DNA from: JACKAQ01 sp020634975 [NCBI: Calditrichia bacterium]
GTDB taxonomy: Bacteria; Calditrichota; Calditrichia; RBG-13-44-9
Direction: 5' to 3'
Length of the DNA stretch: 64,000 nt
NCBI GenBank assembly: GCA_020634975.1
Contig: JACKAQ010000008.1
Span: 1 to 64,000 of the forward strand
The stretch's first letter is position 1, and the number at the start of each line of letters is the position of its first letter. Below the pieces are notes generated by a model. It did no database searches. It saw only the letters and a program-made list of their open reading frames with translations, and was not told the DNA's origin. This document shows, piece by piece, positions 26,829-36,389 of the stretch. The position numbers were made by a program, and so were the translations under genes.

Positions 26829-27665
26829 GTGAAAGCTATTCAAAAAATGTTGCTGATTGGCTGTATTGCGATGCTCCTCGCCTGCGGCGGAACGCGCCAA
26901 CAATCGCCGCAAATCATTCGCATTAAAGGATCGGACACGATGTTGCTCCTCAGCGAAAAATGGGCACAGGCGTTCATGGTCGCGCATCCGGGCGTTTCGG
27001 TTTACGTGAGCGGTGGCGGGACTGCAACCGGCATTCAGGCGTTGATTCGCGGCGATGTGGAAATTTCCACCGCATCACGCCCGATCAACACCTCGGAAGT
27101 GCAGCAATTGGCTGCGGAATTCCAGAAAATCGGATTGGCTGTGCTGGTCGCCCGCGATGCGCTGAGCGTTTATTTGCATCCCGAAAACCCGGTTTCCGAT
27201 CTCACCCTCAAACAATTGAAAGAAATTTTTAGCGGTGATATTCGCAATTGGCGGGAAGTCGGCGGCAACGATGCGCCGATTGAGGTGCTTTGCCGACCTA
27301 AAAAAAGTTCCGGCACTTACGCATATTTCCGGGAGCATATTTTGGAAAATCGCGATTATTCAACCGATGCGCTGGTGCTGCAAACCACCGGGGAAATTGT
27401 CGGACACATTCGCAACCATCCCAATGCCATCGGTTACGGCGGATTGGGATATGGGCAGGATCTCCGGCATTGCCGGGTAAACAGCATTCCGGCGACGCAC
27501 AGCAGTGTGCAATATGATCTGTATCCGATTTCGCGATATCTCTATTTTTACACAGTGGACAAACCGCGCGGCGTTACCCGTCAATTTATCGATTGGGTGC
27601 TAAGCGAAGCGGGTCAGCAAATTGTTGAGGAATCCGGATATATTCCGCTGTGGGAAATCAAATAA
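26829..27665 (+). CDS. PstS-like phosphate-binding lipoprotein
   Basis: The GTG start at 26829 (GGAAGA upstream) gives a lipoprotein signal MKAIQKMLLIGCIAMLLACGG with lipobox LLAC. The 278-residue PBP-like domain resembles PstS/SphX phosphate-binding proteins: IRIKGSDTMLLLSEKWAQAF, VSGGGTATGIQALIRGDVEISTASRPI, LTLKQLKEIFSGDIRNWREVGG, SGTYAYFREHIL, IGYGGLGY, YLYFYTVDKPRG. PstS delivers phosphate to the PstCAB importer; no pstC, pstA or pstB is in the window. The nearby PhoR/PhoB-type pair supports a phosphate link. Confidence 0.88.
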   Translation: MKAIQKMLLIGCIAMLLACGGTRQQSPQIIRIKGSDTMLLLSEKWAQAFMVAHPGVSVYVSGGGTATGIQALIRGDVEISTASRPINTSEVQQLAAEFQKIGLAVLVARDALSVYLHPENPVSDLTLKQLKEIFSGDIRNWREVGGNDAPIEVLCRPKKSSGTYAYFREHILENRDYSTDALVLQTTGEIVGHIRNHPNAIGYGGLGYGQDLRHCRVNSIPATHSSVQYDLYPISRYLYFYTVDKPRGVTRQFIDWVLSEAGQQIVEESGYIPLWEIK

Positions 27666-27667
27666 AA

Positions 27668-27698
27668 AACCGCCCGAGCGGGGGAGAACGGGCGGCGC
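27668..27698 (+). terminator. GC-rich hairpin after the PstS-like gene
   Basis: CCGCCCG and CGGGCGG pair across a purine-rich loop just after the stop codon. No strong T run follows, so it may act as an mRNA-stabilising hairpin rather than a strict terminator. Confidence 0.5.
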
Positions 27699-27816
27699 AT
27701 TAAGAGAAAAGCAGGAGGTCTGCTTTGAAAAGCGTGTCAAAAATTAACCATTTGTTATTGCGGCAGGCTGTCAGTTCGATGTCATTTTTGTGAAAATTGC
27801 TGCTGCGATACAAACA

Positions 27817-27857
27817 CAAAGGGCGATCCTCAAATGAGTATCGCCCTTCGTTTTTAC
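27817..27857. terminator. bidirectional terminator between convergent genes
   Basis: The perfect stem AAGGGCGAT / ATCGCCCTT has loop CCTCAAATGAGT. It is followed by CGTTTTT on the plus strand and lies 17 nt from the end of the minus-strand secreted-repeat gene. Confidence 0.8.
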
Positions 27858-27873
27858 GGGAGAGGTGTTTGCT

Positions 27874-30813
27874 TTATTTGAGAAGCATCATTTTTCGGCT
27901 TTCAACCAAACCGTCCGCTTCCAGTCGATAGAAATAAACACCGCTGGATAAATCTACCGCATTCCACGTAATTACGTAAGAACCGGCGGGTTTGAATCCT
28001 TCTGCGAGGGTTGCCACCAACTGTCCGCGAATGTTGTAAACGCTCAATTTCACGTTGGTCGATTTTACGAGATCGAACCGGATGTTGGTTGACGGGTTGA
28101 AAGGGTTCGGATAATTTTGGGACAGGTTAAAGTTGTTCGGCACTTCCGGCAATTTGGTTTCCCATGCTTCGATGCCCAACACGCCGTCCTGATCCAACGC
28201 TGTCCAACCTTTGATCCACAACGTTACGTTCGGATCGGGATTGAATGCGCCTTTATAACTCACCTGTGTGAAAAATGCATCCGACGGAACAACTGCGCCG
28301 CTGCCTGCCGGTCCGGCTGCTGCGGGACGCGGGTTGAGGCTGCTGGTCGCTTCGCGGCTGATGCTGGCAAATTGCGGATCGGCAACCTGGTTGTTATTGG
28401 CGGTCAGGTGGGTTTGCACAAAATCTTGCGGTGCGATGGCGGTCAGCGTATTGCCTGCGCCGTAACCGAACCAGATGTTGTTGCTCAGCACCAGTTCGCC
28501 GTTTTCCAGACGCACGCGGCTGTCATCCCCGGAAGCCAGATCTTCAACCGTGATACCGTATCCTGTGAAATCGTAAAAGATACTGCTGTAATATTTTCCG
28601 CCGGCGTTATCGCGGAAGTAGATGGTGCGATCGTTGCCGTCGCCTGCGGGCGTTGCCGCGCTGCCAGAACCGATGTAGGTTGCGTTGCTGATCACCGGAA
28701 TCGCCAACGGTGTTCCGGTTTCATCATCGTCGCCACCGTCGTGTTCACCGGCGCGACCGGCTTCGTCCGGAGCTTGAATGCTGAACCAGAACTGGTGTTT
28801 GCCACGAAAACCCTGATCGTAATCGAATGCGTCATCCGCGCAAAAAGCTGCCACCAGATATTTGGTGTTCACTGCGCCGCCAAACCATTCGTAACCGTCA
28901 TCCAGATTTGAGAATACTTCGATGTGGTGAATTTCGGTTTCGCTGCCAACAGCACCCATCGTCAAACCGTTGATTTCGTCGCCGGGCACACCGCTGATGG
29001 AAAATCCACCGTGGCGAATCGATGCGTAAACAAACACACCTGAGTTGTCTGCGTCATTCGTTCCGCCGTATTTGGCGTCGAGTGCCGGCGGGATACCTTC
29101 GATCTGGTTTTCTGTCGTCGGTTGGTTGGTCGTTGCTGCGCCAAGAATAATCACACCGCCCCACAATCCGCGATCGATAGCGCTGAGGTTGCCGTTCAAA
29201 TTATCCAGTTCGCTGGTGAAAATAATCGGGCTGGTTGCCGTTCCGCGAGCGTTGATTTTCGCGCCGCGACGAACAATCAATGCGCTGGCGCCGTCGCCGG
29301 TAGTGATGCTTGATTGCTGTTTGGCTTTGATGATCGTTCCGGGCTGGATGATCAGTTCAGCACCCGGATCCACAAAAATCAAACCGTCCATCAAGTATTC
29401 GTTGTTGGCTGTCCATGTTGTATTTGTTGTAATATCTGCGGAAACATCGACAACTGTGCGGGAGCCGCCGGAAATATCGCCGGTGTGACCGTATGCATCC
29501 AGCGCGGTCCAGTTGTTGCTCCACAGCGGCTGGTTGGGATCAAACGCGCCGACAAATCCGGTTTCGGTGAAAAATCCATCGTCCAGCAGCTTGGCAGCGC
29601 CGACAACCGGGCTGTTGAGCATCGGGCGGGGATCGAGTCCGTTGCTGCCGCCGTTGCGATCGGTGCCGCGCAACATCGGGTCAGCGACAACATTCTGATT
29701 AGCTGCGAGATGGTCACGAACAAAATCTTGGGTGGACATGCCGTTCAGATCGTTACCGGCGCCAAATTCGAACCAATAATTGTTGGCGAGCACCAGTTCG
29801 CCATTTTCCATACGAATGCGGCTGTCATCGCCGGAAGCCAAATCTTCCACGGTGATGCCGTTGCCTGTGAAATCGTAAAAGATGCTATTGTAATATTTAC
29901 CGCCGGCATTGTCACGGAAATAAATGGCGCGATCGTTGCCGTCGCCAGCCGGTGTTGCATTTTTGCCGGCGCCGAGGTAGGTAACGTTGCTGATCATCGG
30001 GATTGCCAACGGTGTTCCGGTTTCGTCATCGTCGCCGCCGTCATGCTCGCCACCGCGACCAGCTTCGTCCGGTGCCTGCACTGCAAACCAGAACTGATGT
30101 TTGCCGCGGAAACCCTGATCGTAATCAAACGCGTCGTCCGCGCAAAATGCGGAGATCAGATATTTTGTGTTTACCGTGCCGCCAAACCACTCATATCCGT
30201 CGTCAAGATTGGCAAAAACTTCAATGTGGTGAATGACTGTTTGGCTGCCGACAGCACCCATCGTCAATCCGTTGATTTCGTCACCGGGAACACCGCTGAT
30301 GGAAAATCCGCCGTGGCGAATCGAAACAAAAGTGAAAATTCCCGAATCATCCGCGTCATTTGTGCCGCCATATTTGGCGTCGAGCGACGGGGGAATACCT
30401 TCGATCTGGTTTTCGGTGGTAGGCTGGTTGGTTGTGGCCGCGCCCAGAATAATCACGCCGCCCCACAATCCACGGTCGATGGCGCTGAGGTTGCCGTTCA
30501 ACTGGTCCAGTTCGCTGGTGAAAATGATCGGCGAATCCGGTGTGCCCTGCGCATTTATTTTCGCACCGCGACGCACAATCAGCGCGCTGGCGCCGTCGCC
30601 GGTGGTGATGGTTGATTGCTGTTTGGCTTTGATAACTGTTCCCGGCTCGATGGTGAGTGTCGCGCCCGGATCGACAAAAATTAACCCGTCCAGCAGATAT
30701 TCATTTGCTGCAGACCAGGTTGTATTGGTTGTGATGTCGTTGGTGACCGTAACTTGAGCCATTGCCCAAAACGGTATCATCAACATGCAAACACTGAGTA
30801 AGAATCGCTTCAT
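27874..30813 (-). CDS. secreted duplicated beta-helix-like protein with type IX-like C-terminal sorting domain
   Basis: This 979-residue protein has a signal peptide (MKRFLLSVCMLMIPFWAMA) and two successive copies of a module of about 430 residues (about 20-450 and 455-890). Each module has the same order of motifs: ITTNTTW, YLLDGLIFVDPGA, GTVIKAKQQS, GDGASALIVRRGAKI, DRGLWGGVIILG, DDGYEWFGG, CADDAFDYDQGFRGKHQFWF. The modules differ by few substitutions. The tail (about 900-979) is a secretion/sorting domain with NYPNPFNPSTNIRFDL, VYNIRGQLVATL and SSGVYFYRLEADG. GGAG precedes the ATG. It lies just downstream of a TonB receptor on the same strand. It is probably exported and surface-held, perhaps a substrate-capturing partner of the receptor (inference). 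Confidence 0.85.
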   Translation of the reverse strand: MKRFLLSVCMLMIPFWAMAQVTVTNDITTNTTWSAANEYLLDGLIFVDPGATLTIEPGTVIKAKQQSTITTGDGASALIVRRGAKINAQGTPDSPIIFTSELDQLNGNLSAIDRGLWGGVIILGAATTNQPTTENQIEGIPPSLDAKYGGTNDADDSGIFTFVSIRHGGFSISGVPGDEINGLTMGAVGSQTVIHHIEVFANLDDGYEWFGGTVNTKYLISAFCADDAFDYDQGFRGKHQFWFAVQAPDEAGRGGEHDGGDDDETGTPLAIPMISNVTYLGAGKNATPAGDGNDRAIYFRDNAGGKYYNSIFYDFTGNGITVEDLASGDDSRIRMENGELVLANNYWFEFGAGNDLNGMSTQDFVRDHLAANQNVVADPMLRGTDRNGGSNGLDPRPMLNSPVVGAAKLLDDGFFTETGFVGAFDPNQPLWSNNWTALDAYGHTGDISGGSRTVVDVSADITTNTTWTANNEYLMDGLIFVDPGAELIIQPGTIIKAKQQSSITTGDGASALIVRRGAKINARGTATSPIIFTSELDNLNGNLSAIDRGLWGGVIILGAATTNQPTTENQIEGIPPALDAKYGGTNDADNSGVFVYASIRHGGFSISGVPGDEINGLTMGAVGSETEIHHIEVFSNLDDGYEWFGGAVNTKYLVAAFCADDAFDYDQGFRGKHQFWFSIQAPDEAGRAGEHDGGDDDETGTPLAIPVISNATYIGSGSAATPAGDGNDRTIYFRDNAGGKYYSSIFYDFTGYGITVEDLASGDDSRVRLENGELVLSNNIWFGYGAGNTLTAIAPQDFVQTHLTANNNQVADPQFASISREATSSLNPRPAAAGPAGSGAVVPSDAFFTQVSYKGAFNPDPNVTLWIKGWTALDQDGVLGIEAWETKLPEVPNNFNLSQNYPNPFNPSTNIRFDLVKSTNVKLSVYNIRGQLVATLAEGFKPAGSYVITWNAVDLSSGVYFYRLEADGLVESRKMMLLK
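28140..29450 (-). repeat. intragenic direct repeat, second module
   Basis: This half of the secreted-protein gene closely matches 29470-30755 at the DNA level. For example, the stretches around 28500-28620 and 29815-29935 differ at roughly one base in eight to ten. Boundaries are approximate. Confidence 0.75.
29470..30755 (-). repeat. intragenic direct repeat, first module
   Basis: This is the partner of the repeat at 28140-29450 and encodes the N-terminal module. Keeping both frame and motif order shows a tandem in-frame duplication. Confidence 0.75.
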
Positions 30814-30917
30814 AAAGAAGATCTCCTAAATTGATGTTTTGTATGAGTTTGTGATAGTTAAAATCAAAGATTTATTTATGTAAATGATGTTTATTTTCAA
30901 CAGTTTTTTGAAATTAT

Positions 30918-30947
30918 GGAGCGTTAAAACTGGAATTCTAACGCTCC
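30918..30947 (-). other. hairpin downstream of the TonB receptor gene
   Basis: A perfect stem GGAGCGTTA / TAACGCTCC lies between the receptor gene and the secreted-repeat gene on the minus strand. No T run follows on the minus strand, so processing or partial attenuation between the two genes is as likely as termination. Confidence 0.5.
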
Positions 30948-30991
30948 GTTTATCACACGCGCCTGATCCGTGCGGAGCAGTTGTTTAAAAA

Positions 30992-33931
30992 CTACATTTC
31001 GTAAGAAATTCCCAAAGAGAAGCCGGTTCCCTGTTTGTATTTCCGGTAAACCGTTTGGCTGCCGTTGAAATTATAGGTTTCTTCATATGCGGAATTGAGG
31101 ATGTTTTTCACTGCAAATTTTGCAGAAACTTGCTGCAGAATGCGCTGCGAAAGCGTGAAGTTCAACCGGTTGAACGGTTGTTCGTAAACATCCGGGGTGA
31201 AATTTCGGGAGACTTTCGCGAGCCGCTCACCGTAGGTGTTGAAAGACAGTGACGCAGTTGTTCCGCTCATCAGGTTGCCGTAGGTAAAATCGATGTTGAA
31301 AATATACGGTGATTGACCTTGTAGTGGGCGGGTATCGTCGGCATTAGGGTCCAGACTGCGACGGTTTGCCAACTCAACATCCGGCACATTTACGGTAGAT
31401 TGAACCAGCGATAAGTTCCCACCTACACTGAAGTTACGCAGTTTCGGCGCAACAAAATCCATATTTACCCGCGTTTCCAGTTCGATGCCGTAAAGCGTTG
31501 CTTCGCCCACATTTTCCAGCGTTTCGATGCGGTTGGAAGCGGTCACACCTTCCGGGAATGTCCGTTCAATCGGGTCTTTCATCTTTTTGTAAAAACCGCT
31601 CACTGCGATAATTTCGCCCGGACGTTTGAACCATTCCCAGCGCAAATCGTAATTTTGGATCAGGGTGCGTTTCAGGTTCGGGTTACCCGCAAATTCAAAA
31701 CCGCCGACAAATTCTTTGGTGGAGTAGGGGGCAATTTCCCGGAAATTCGGGCGAGCCAGCGTTTGGGTTGCAGCCAGTCGTAAATTCATATTCGATGTCA
31801 ATTGATAAACCAGATTTGCAGATGGCAACCAATCCTGTTCGTCAATGTTACCGCGATCCAGTGTGGAATCCTGGCTAACTACCGATATTTCGGTAGTTTC
31901 GTATCGCACACCACCCACAAACCGCATTTTGGATGTGAATGGAAAATCAACCATCGCGTAGCCTGCTGCGATATTTTCTTCCGCGTCGTATTGATTTTTA
32001 TCTTTTGAGTTATCGAAAATGACGTTCCCGGATACCGGCAGACCAAAACGGGTGGAATCCAGCGAATATTCAAAATTGGAGTGGTTGAAAAACAGATCGA
32101 GATCGCCGTTTACCGCATTCAGCAATTTGTCATCCGTATCGTATGAAAAAATGCGTTCGCGGGCTTCGCGATCTTTGGTTTGATAGGCGCCGCCGAGCTT
32201 CAATTTTGCCTGACTGGTTCCGGTGCCGAACGGCATACTGAAATCCAGGTTTACGTTCCGCGAATCATCTTCCACATTTCTGAAATAGCGGGAAGGATCG
32301 TCGAAATTCGATCCGGTAATTGTGTAAGGCGCAACAGTGTTGCTCGAATCGTAGATGAAAAAGATCAACCGGCGATCCGGCTCATCCTGCGAAGTTGCGG
32401 CACTTGAGGCTTTCCACTCGATGGATGCATTGTTCAGCCCGCTGAAGTTGTGGCGTCCGTACAGTTGCAGCGACAAAATATCGCGCTGCTGATATTCCAG
32501 CACCCGGTTGTTGACGATACGCTCATCGCCGTCGCCTAATTCCTGCGGCCATTTCCCAGTCATCGATCGTGTTTTGGATGTACCGTTGCGCGAGTAAAAC
32601 GCCGTTCCGCCAATTTGCTGAGCGTTCGTCAAATTGAAAGAAAACGTGCCCAATGCGCCGATGCTGGCTTCTTCCGTTCCCTGCGCATCCGTTTGGATCA
32701 GCTGCGGAATCAGTTCGTCGCTTTGCGCATTTGCGCTGTAAATACCCACTTCGCCTTCATCGTAAAAAGAGTAGCTGCGGTTGTAAGTAAGGCTGCCCTG
32801 ATAGCCCAGACTACTGCTGCCGCCCAATGCCATCTTGTTGCCGTAGGACAACCCCAGGCCTTGATTTAGCGGCACGGATTGCCGTTTCACATTCATCGTT
32901 TCTGAAAAAGATTTCCCGATTTGTTCGGCGTTTGCGGCAACATCGCCGGTGCCGAATCGCAAATCCTGGCGAATCTGGGTGCGGGATGGAAATCCGTCTG
33001 CGCCAAGCGTTCCGTTTTCGATGCTGGTCGGCAGTGCGCGGGCACCGTCATCTTTTGCCAGCCAATCTTGCCCGCCACCGTTGTAAGACAAAAAGTTGTC
33101 GTTGAACGATGCGGTGCTGCTCATCGAAGAAGAGTAGCTGAGCTTCAGCGTTTGTTCATCCGGGAAAGTTTTTGTGGCAACATCCACAATACCGCCGCTG
33201 AAATTGCCCGGTTTGTCCGGTGTGAATGTTTTGATTGTGGTGATGTTATCCAATAAATTGGTGGGCAACAAATCCAGTTGGAAAGCCTTTTTGTCTGGAT
33301 CGGAGCTGGGCAGCTCAACGCCGTTCAACTGGGTGCTGCTGTAACGATCGCCGAGCCCGCGAACATACACATATTTTCCGTCCACTACCGATGCACCAAC
33401 CACCTGTTTGATGGCTTCTGCGGCGTCGCCGCTGCCGGAACGGGAAAATTCTTCGGAACTCACACCGTCGCTGACAGCGTCGGAACGCTGGCGTTTTTTG
33501 AGCATCGCTGCACCGGTGTTTTCGATCATCCGGGCTTCGACAACAACTTCTTCACCCTCGATGGTTTGCGATTTGACACCCAAATCCAGTTTGTAGGATT
33601 CGTTGGCTTTCACCTCGATATCGGTAATGCGCGTTTCCTGATAGCCAACATAGCTGACCACCAACGTATAGGTTCCGGCGGGCACGTTGATAATCGTGAA
33701 CATTCCGTCGATGTCGGTTGCTGAACCCAAAATTGTATTTTCCAGCATTACGTTTGCGCCAATCAGCGGATCGCCGTTATCGGCATCCACCAACCGACCC
33801 ACAACGCTGCCGGATTCCTGTGCAAATATGGATACATTTAACAGAATCAGACCCAGCAGTAAAAGCTGCGTCATCCCTTTCCGTATTTCCGAAAATCGAT
33901 TTCCGGAATGTTTGTGTAAATTTGTCAACAT
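30992..33931 (-). CDS. TonB-dependent outer-membrane receptor with carboxypeptidase-regulatory-like domain
   Basis: The chosen start is the ATG at 33931 (MLTNLHKHSGNRF), preceded by GGGAGA; an upstream 18-residue extension is not needed. The 979-residue protein has a signal segment (TQLLLLGLILLNVSIFAQ), a CarboxypepD_reg-like domain (SVVGRLVDADNGDPLIGANVML... VGYQETRI), a plug domain (EAIKQVVGASVVDGKYVYVRGLGDRYSSTQLNGVELPSSDP) and a long barrel ending in FSLGISYEM. Such receptors import large or scarce nutrients using TonB energy. The substrate is not stated by sequence. PstS-like and PhoR/PhoB neighbours suggest phosphorus compounds. Confidence 0.92.
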   Translation of the reverse strand: MLTNLHKHSGNRFSEIRKGMTQLLLLGLILLNVSIFAQESGSVVGRLVDADNGDPLIGANVMLENTILGSATDIDGMFTIINVPAGTYTLVVSYVGYQETRITDIEVKANESYKLDLGVKSQTIEGEEVVVEARMIENTGAAMLKKRQRSDAVSDGVSSEEFSRSGSGDAAEAIKQVVGASVVDGKYVYVRGLGDRYSSTQLNGVELPSSDPDKKAFQLDLLPTNLLDNITTIKTFTPDKPGNFSGGIVDVATKTFPDEQTLKLSYSSSMSSTASFNDNFLSYNGGGQDWLAKDDGARALPTSIENGTLGADGFPSRTQIRQDLRFGTGDVAANAEQIGKSFSETMNVKRQSVPLNQGLGLSYGNKMALGGSSSLGYQGSLTYNRSYSFYDEGEVGIYSANAQSDELIPQLIQTDAQGTEEASIGALGTFSFNLTNAQQIGGTAFYSRNGTSKTRSMTGKWPQELGDGDERIVNNRVLEYQQRDILSLQLYGRHNFSGLNNASIEWKASSAATSQDEPDRRLIFFIYDSSNTVAPYTITGSNFDDPSRYFRNVEDDSRNVNLDFSMPFGTGTSQAKLKLGGAYQTKDREARERIFSYDTDDKLLNAVNGDLDLFFNHSNFEYSLDSTRFGLPVSGNVIFDNSKDKNQYDAEENIAAGYAMVDFPFTSKMRFVGGVRYETTEISVVSQDSTLDRGNIDEQDWLPSANLVYQLTSNMNLRLAATQTLARPNFREIAPYSTKEFVGGFEFAGNPNLKRTLIQNYDLRWEWFKRPGEIIAVSGFYKKMKDPIERTFPEGVTASNRIETLENVGEATLYGIELETRVNMDFVAPKLRNFSVGGNLSLVQSTVNVPDVELANRRSLDPNADDTRPLQGQSPYIFNIDFTYGNLMSGTTASLSFNTYGERLAKVSRNFTPDVYEQPFNRLNFTLSQRILQQVSAKFAVKNILNSAYEETYNFNGSQTVYRKYKQGTGFSLGISYEM

Positions 33932-34158
33932 CTGTTTTCTCCCGTAGATGTTTGGTTTTGCAAAATAAATTATTCTCAATAACATGCCGGAAAATTAGCC
34001 GCCGGTTGTTACAGTGGTGTTACGGAATGATTGTGTGGCAAATAAGTTCAGATGTCTGACATTTAATGTGGAGTGCAAAAAACGGATGGTTTCAACCCGA
34101 AAATGTGCTAAATTATTGAAAATGGATTTCTTATTGATTTTCAAAAAGGAATGAAGCG

Positions 34159-34503
34159 TTGAGCGAAGTGATCACACCAACCAAACCCAAAAAGACGGTT
34201 CGGGAAAAAAAGGTTGCCAAAACCCGCAAAATTCCGCAATACAACGTGGTTTTGCTGGATGACAATGATCATTCATACGATTATGTTGTAGAAATGTTGA
34301 TGAAATTGTTCGGTCACAATTTTACAACCGCATATCAAATGGCATGTGAAGTGGATTCATCGGGAAGGGTAATTGTGTTTACCACCAGCAAAGAGCGTGC
34401 GGAATTTAAACGCGACCAGATTCACGCGTTTGGCGCAGATTGGCGAATTCCGCGATGCGCCGGCTCGATGTCCGCAATAGTCGAACCGGCGGAGTCCATT
34501 TAA
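34159..34503 (+). CDS. clpS: ClpS, ATP-dependent Clp protease adaptor
   Basis: This 114-residue protein starts at a TTG. The only close ATG (34152) runs into a stop after three codons, and AAGGA precedes. A basic tail of about 28 residues is followed by the ClpS core: YNVVLLDDNDHSYDYVVEMLMKLFGHN, AYQMACEVDSSGRVIVFTTSKERAEFKRDQI. ClpS hands N-degron substrates to ClpAP. The residues after the core (GADWRIPRCAGSM) are shorter than in E. coli. No clpA is in the window. The stop overlaps that of the convergent PhoR-like gene (34500-34503). Confidence 0.88.
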   Translation: MSEVITPTKPKKTVREKKVAKTRKIPQYNVVLLDDNDHSYDYVVEMLMKLFGHNFTTAYQMACEVDSSGRVIVFTTSKERAEFKRDQIHAFGADWRIPRCAGSMSAIVEPAESI

Positions 34504-36329
34504 GCCACGCCGTTATTCAGTGCTTTTTCTTTGTAAGATTCAGCCAACCGGAATTTCACATAAAAACAACTGCCCACATTCACCCGGCTCTGCAGCCAGA
34601 TTTCCGCTTTTTGCAATTCTGCCATGTGTTTTACAATTGATAACCCGAGTCCGGTGCCTTCGATCGTTTGTGAACGTGCTTTATCTACACGGTAAAACCG
34701 CTCAAAAATGCGACCCTGTTCATCTGCGGGAATGCCCATGCCGTTGTCGCGAACAGAAAATGTGCAACTATCACCATTTCGCTGCGCGTCAACCATAATA
34801 TTTCCGCCGTCAGGTGTGTATTTGATGGCATTATCCAACAGATTCACAAAAATGGAGCGAAACATTTCCGGATCGCCTACAATCAGCACCTGCCCCAGCT
34901 TCAGCGAATCCGTTAGTTCCTGATTTTTGGCGAGGGCTTTTTCGCGATATTCATTCAGCACATCGTAAATAATCATCAGCGGATCAAACGGCACCAGCTC
35001 GATATTGCCAAGCCGTTCCACCCGCGCCAGTTGCAACAAATCCAGCACCAAACTTTCCAGCTGATAACTTTGTTTAACAATTTTGCTGATATATTTTCGG
35101 TTTACGTTCGGGTCGTCCAAACCCCAGTCGAGCAACGTTTCGGAATAACCACGGATGGCCGCCAGCGGTGTTTTGAATTCGTGCGAAACGTTTGCCACAA
35201 AATCGCGCCGGATTTTTTCCAGTTTTTTGAAATGGGAAATATCCCGCACCACCAGCACCACGCCTTTGCCATCCTCCCGTTCCATATCGAACGGTGTGAG
35301 CACCACTTCAAAAACGCGGTCTTTGTCGATCGTAATTTCATCGGTAATCAAAAATGGTTTTGCCAAAAATGTATCGATCAACGAGTTGAGGTGCTGGTTG
35401 CGTATCACTTTGTAAAAAAAGAGGTTATCGACCTCGGCAAGATTGCAATCCAGCAGTTGCAGCGCGCGCTGGTTGTAAAACTTGATTTTTTTTGATGGTG
35501 CAATTGCTAAAATACCGTCGTTTACGGATGATAAAACGGTACTCAAATCGCGCCGTTCGCGCGATAGCTTTTTAAGGTTATCGGACAGTTTTATCGCCAT
35601 TTCGTTCAGGCTGCTGCCAAATTCGGTGATTTCATCGCGATAGTTGCCCAACGCCCGCATATCGATGGTTGCGAGATCGCCACTGGCAATTTGTTGCGCT
35701 TTTTTTGTTAAAATGTCCACATTTTTGTTGATTCTGCGGGAAAGCAGCACTACCAAAAACGCGGAAAGCAGCAGGATAATTACGCCGCCCAATGCGAAAT
35801 ACATCTGCGCTTTACGCAATAATTTGGTCGATTGATTGGCAAATTGCGCCAGCCGTACAAATCCAACCGGCTGGTTGTTAAAAACCAATTGTTTGCTGAT
35901 GTATAAAAGATCGACATCCAGCGTATTGCTGTGCCGTATGTAAAAACCGTAGTTCGAATCTTTTGAAGATTGTACTTCCGGGCGGGCCAAATGATTGTCG
36001 ATTTTGGATGTTTGATCGAGCGGGATTTCTGAATCAACCAGCACAACCCCGTTAATGTCAATCAGGGTGCATCGGCAATCCAGAATTTGAGCGATGCTGT
36101 CTGCATACGCTTTCATGTAATCGATATCTTTTTGCACGAATTTATCCATATTTAAATAAAATAACGATAAATCCGTATAGTTTTGAAGCTCGCGTTCAAC
36201 CCGGCTATATAAAAAATCGCGGAATTGAAAATAGGATGTTACCCCAACAATCAACAGTCCGGTGGTTAACGAAATGAGTATAATCCCCAATAGCCTGATT
36301 CGCAGGCTGCGCTTAATTAGTTGCCGCAT
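34500..36329 (-). CDS. PhoR-type membrane sensor histidine kinase
   Basis: The chosen start is the ATG at 36329 (TGGAAATTTT upstream); ATG or TTG codons up to 36371 are alternatives. The 609-residue kinase has an N-terminal membrane helix (LLGIILISLTTGLLIVGVTSY), a periplasmic sensor of about 130 residues, a second helix (FALGGVIILLLSAFLVVLL), HAMP, a PAS domain, and HisKA with FVANVSHEFKTPLAAIRGYSETLLDWG. HATPase motifs are NLLDNAIKYTPDGG, DNGMGIPADEQGRIF and GTGLGLSIVKHM. The layout is that of PhoR, the phosphate-starvation sensor. It lies 60 nt after the response-regulator gene, with which it forms a two-component operon. Confidence 0.88.
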   Translation of the reverse strand: MRQLIKRSLRIRLLGIILISLTTGLLIVGVTSYFQFRDFLYSRVERELQNYTDLSLFYLNMDKFVQKDIDYMKAYADSIAQILDCRCTLIDINGVVLVDSEIPLDQTSKIDNHLARPEVQSSKDSNYGFYIRHSNTLDVDLLYISKQLVFNNQPVGFVRLAQFANQSTKLLRKAQMYFALGGVIILLLSAFLVVLLSRRINKNVDILTKKAQQIASGDLATIDMRALGNYRDEITEFGSSLNEMAIKLSDNLKKLSRERRDLSTVLSSVNDGILAIAPSKKIKFYNQRALQLLDCNLAEVDNLFFYKVIRNQHLNSLIDTFLAKPFLITDEITIDKDRVFEVVLTPFDMEREDGKGVVLVVRDISHFKKLEKIRRDFVANVSHEFKTPLAAIRGYSETLLDWGLDDPNVNRKYISKIVKQSYQLESLVLDLLQLARVERLGNIELVPFDPLMIIYDVLNEYREKALAKNQELTDSLKLGQVLIVGDPEMFRSIFVNLLDNAIKYTPDGGNIMVDAQRNGDSCTFSVRDNGMGIPADEQGRIFERFYRVDKARSQTIEGTGLGLSIVKHMAELQKAEIWLQSRVNVGSCFYVKFRLAESYKEKALNNGVA

Positions 36330-36389
36330 AAAATTTCCAGGATCCTGCATGAATGGTTTTCGGGATGGCAAATCACCGAATATCGATAT

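Noticed and set aside
29314-30615. Long plus-strand open frame of 433 codons opposite the duplicated secreted-protein gene
   Set aside because: It is antisense to a gene with clear signal peptide, repeated motifs and sorting tail; its own product has no recognisable sequence or ribosome-binding site.
34000-34158. PhoB-type operator (Pho box) before the TonB receptor
   Set aside because: Fragments like CTGTAAC occur, but no direct-repeat pair with the right spacing was found.
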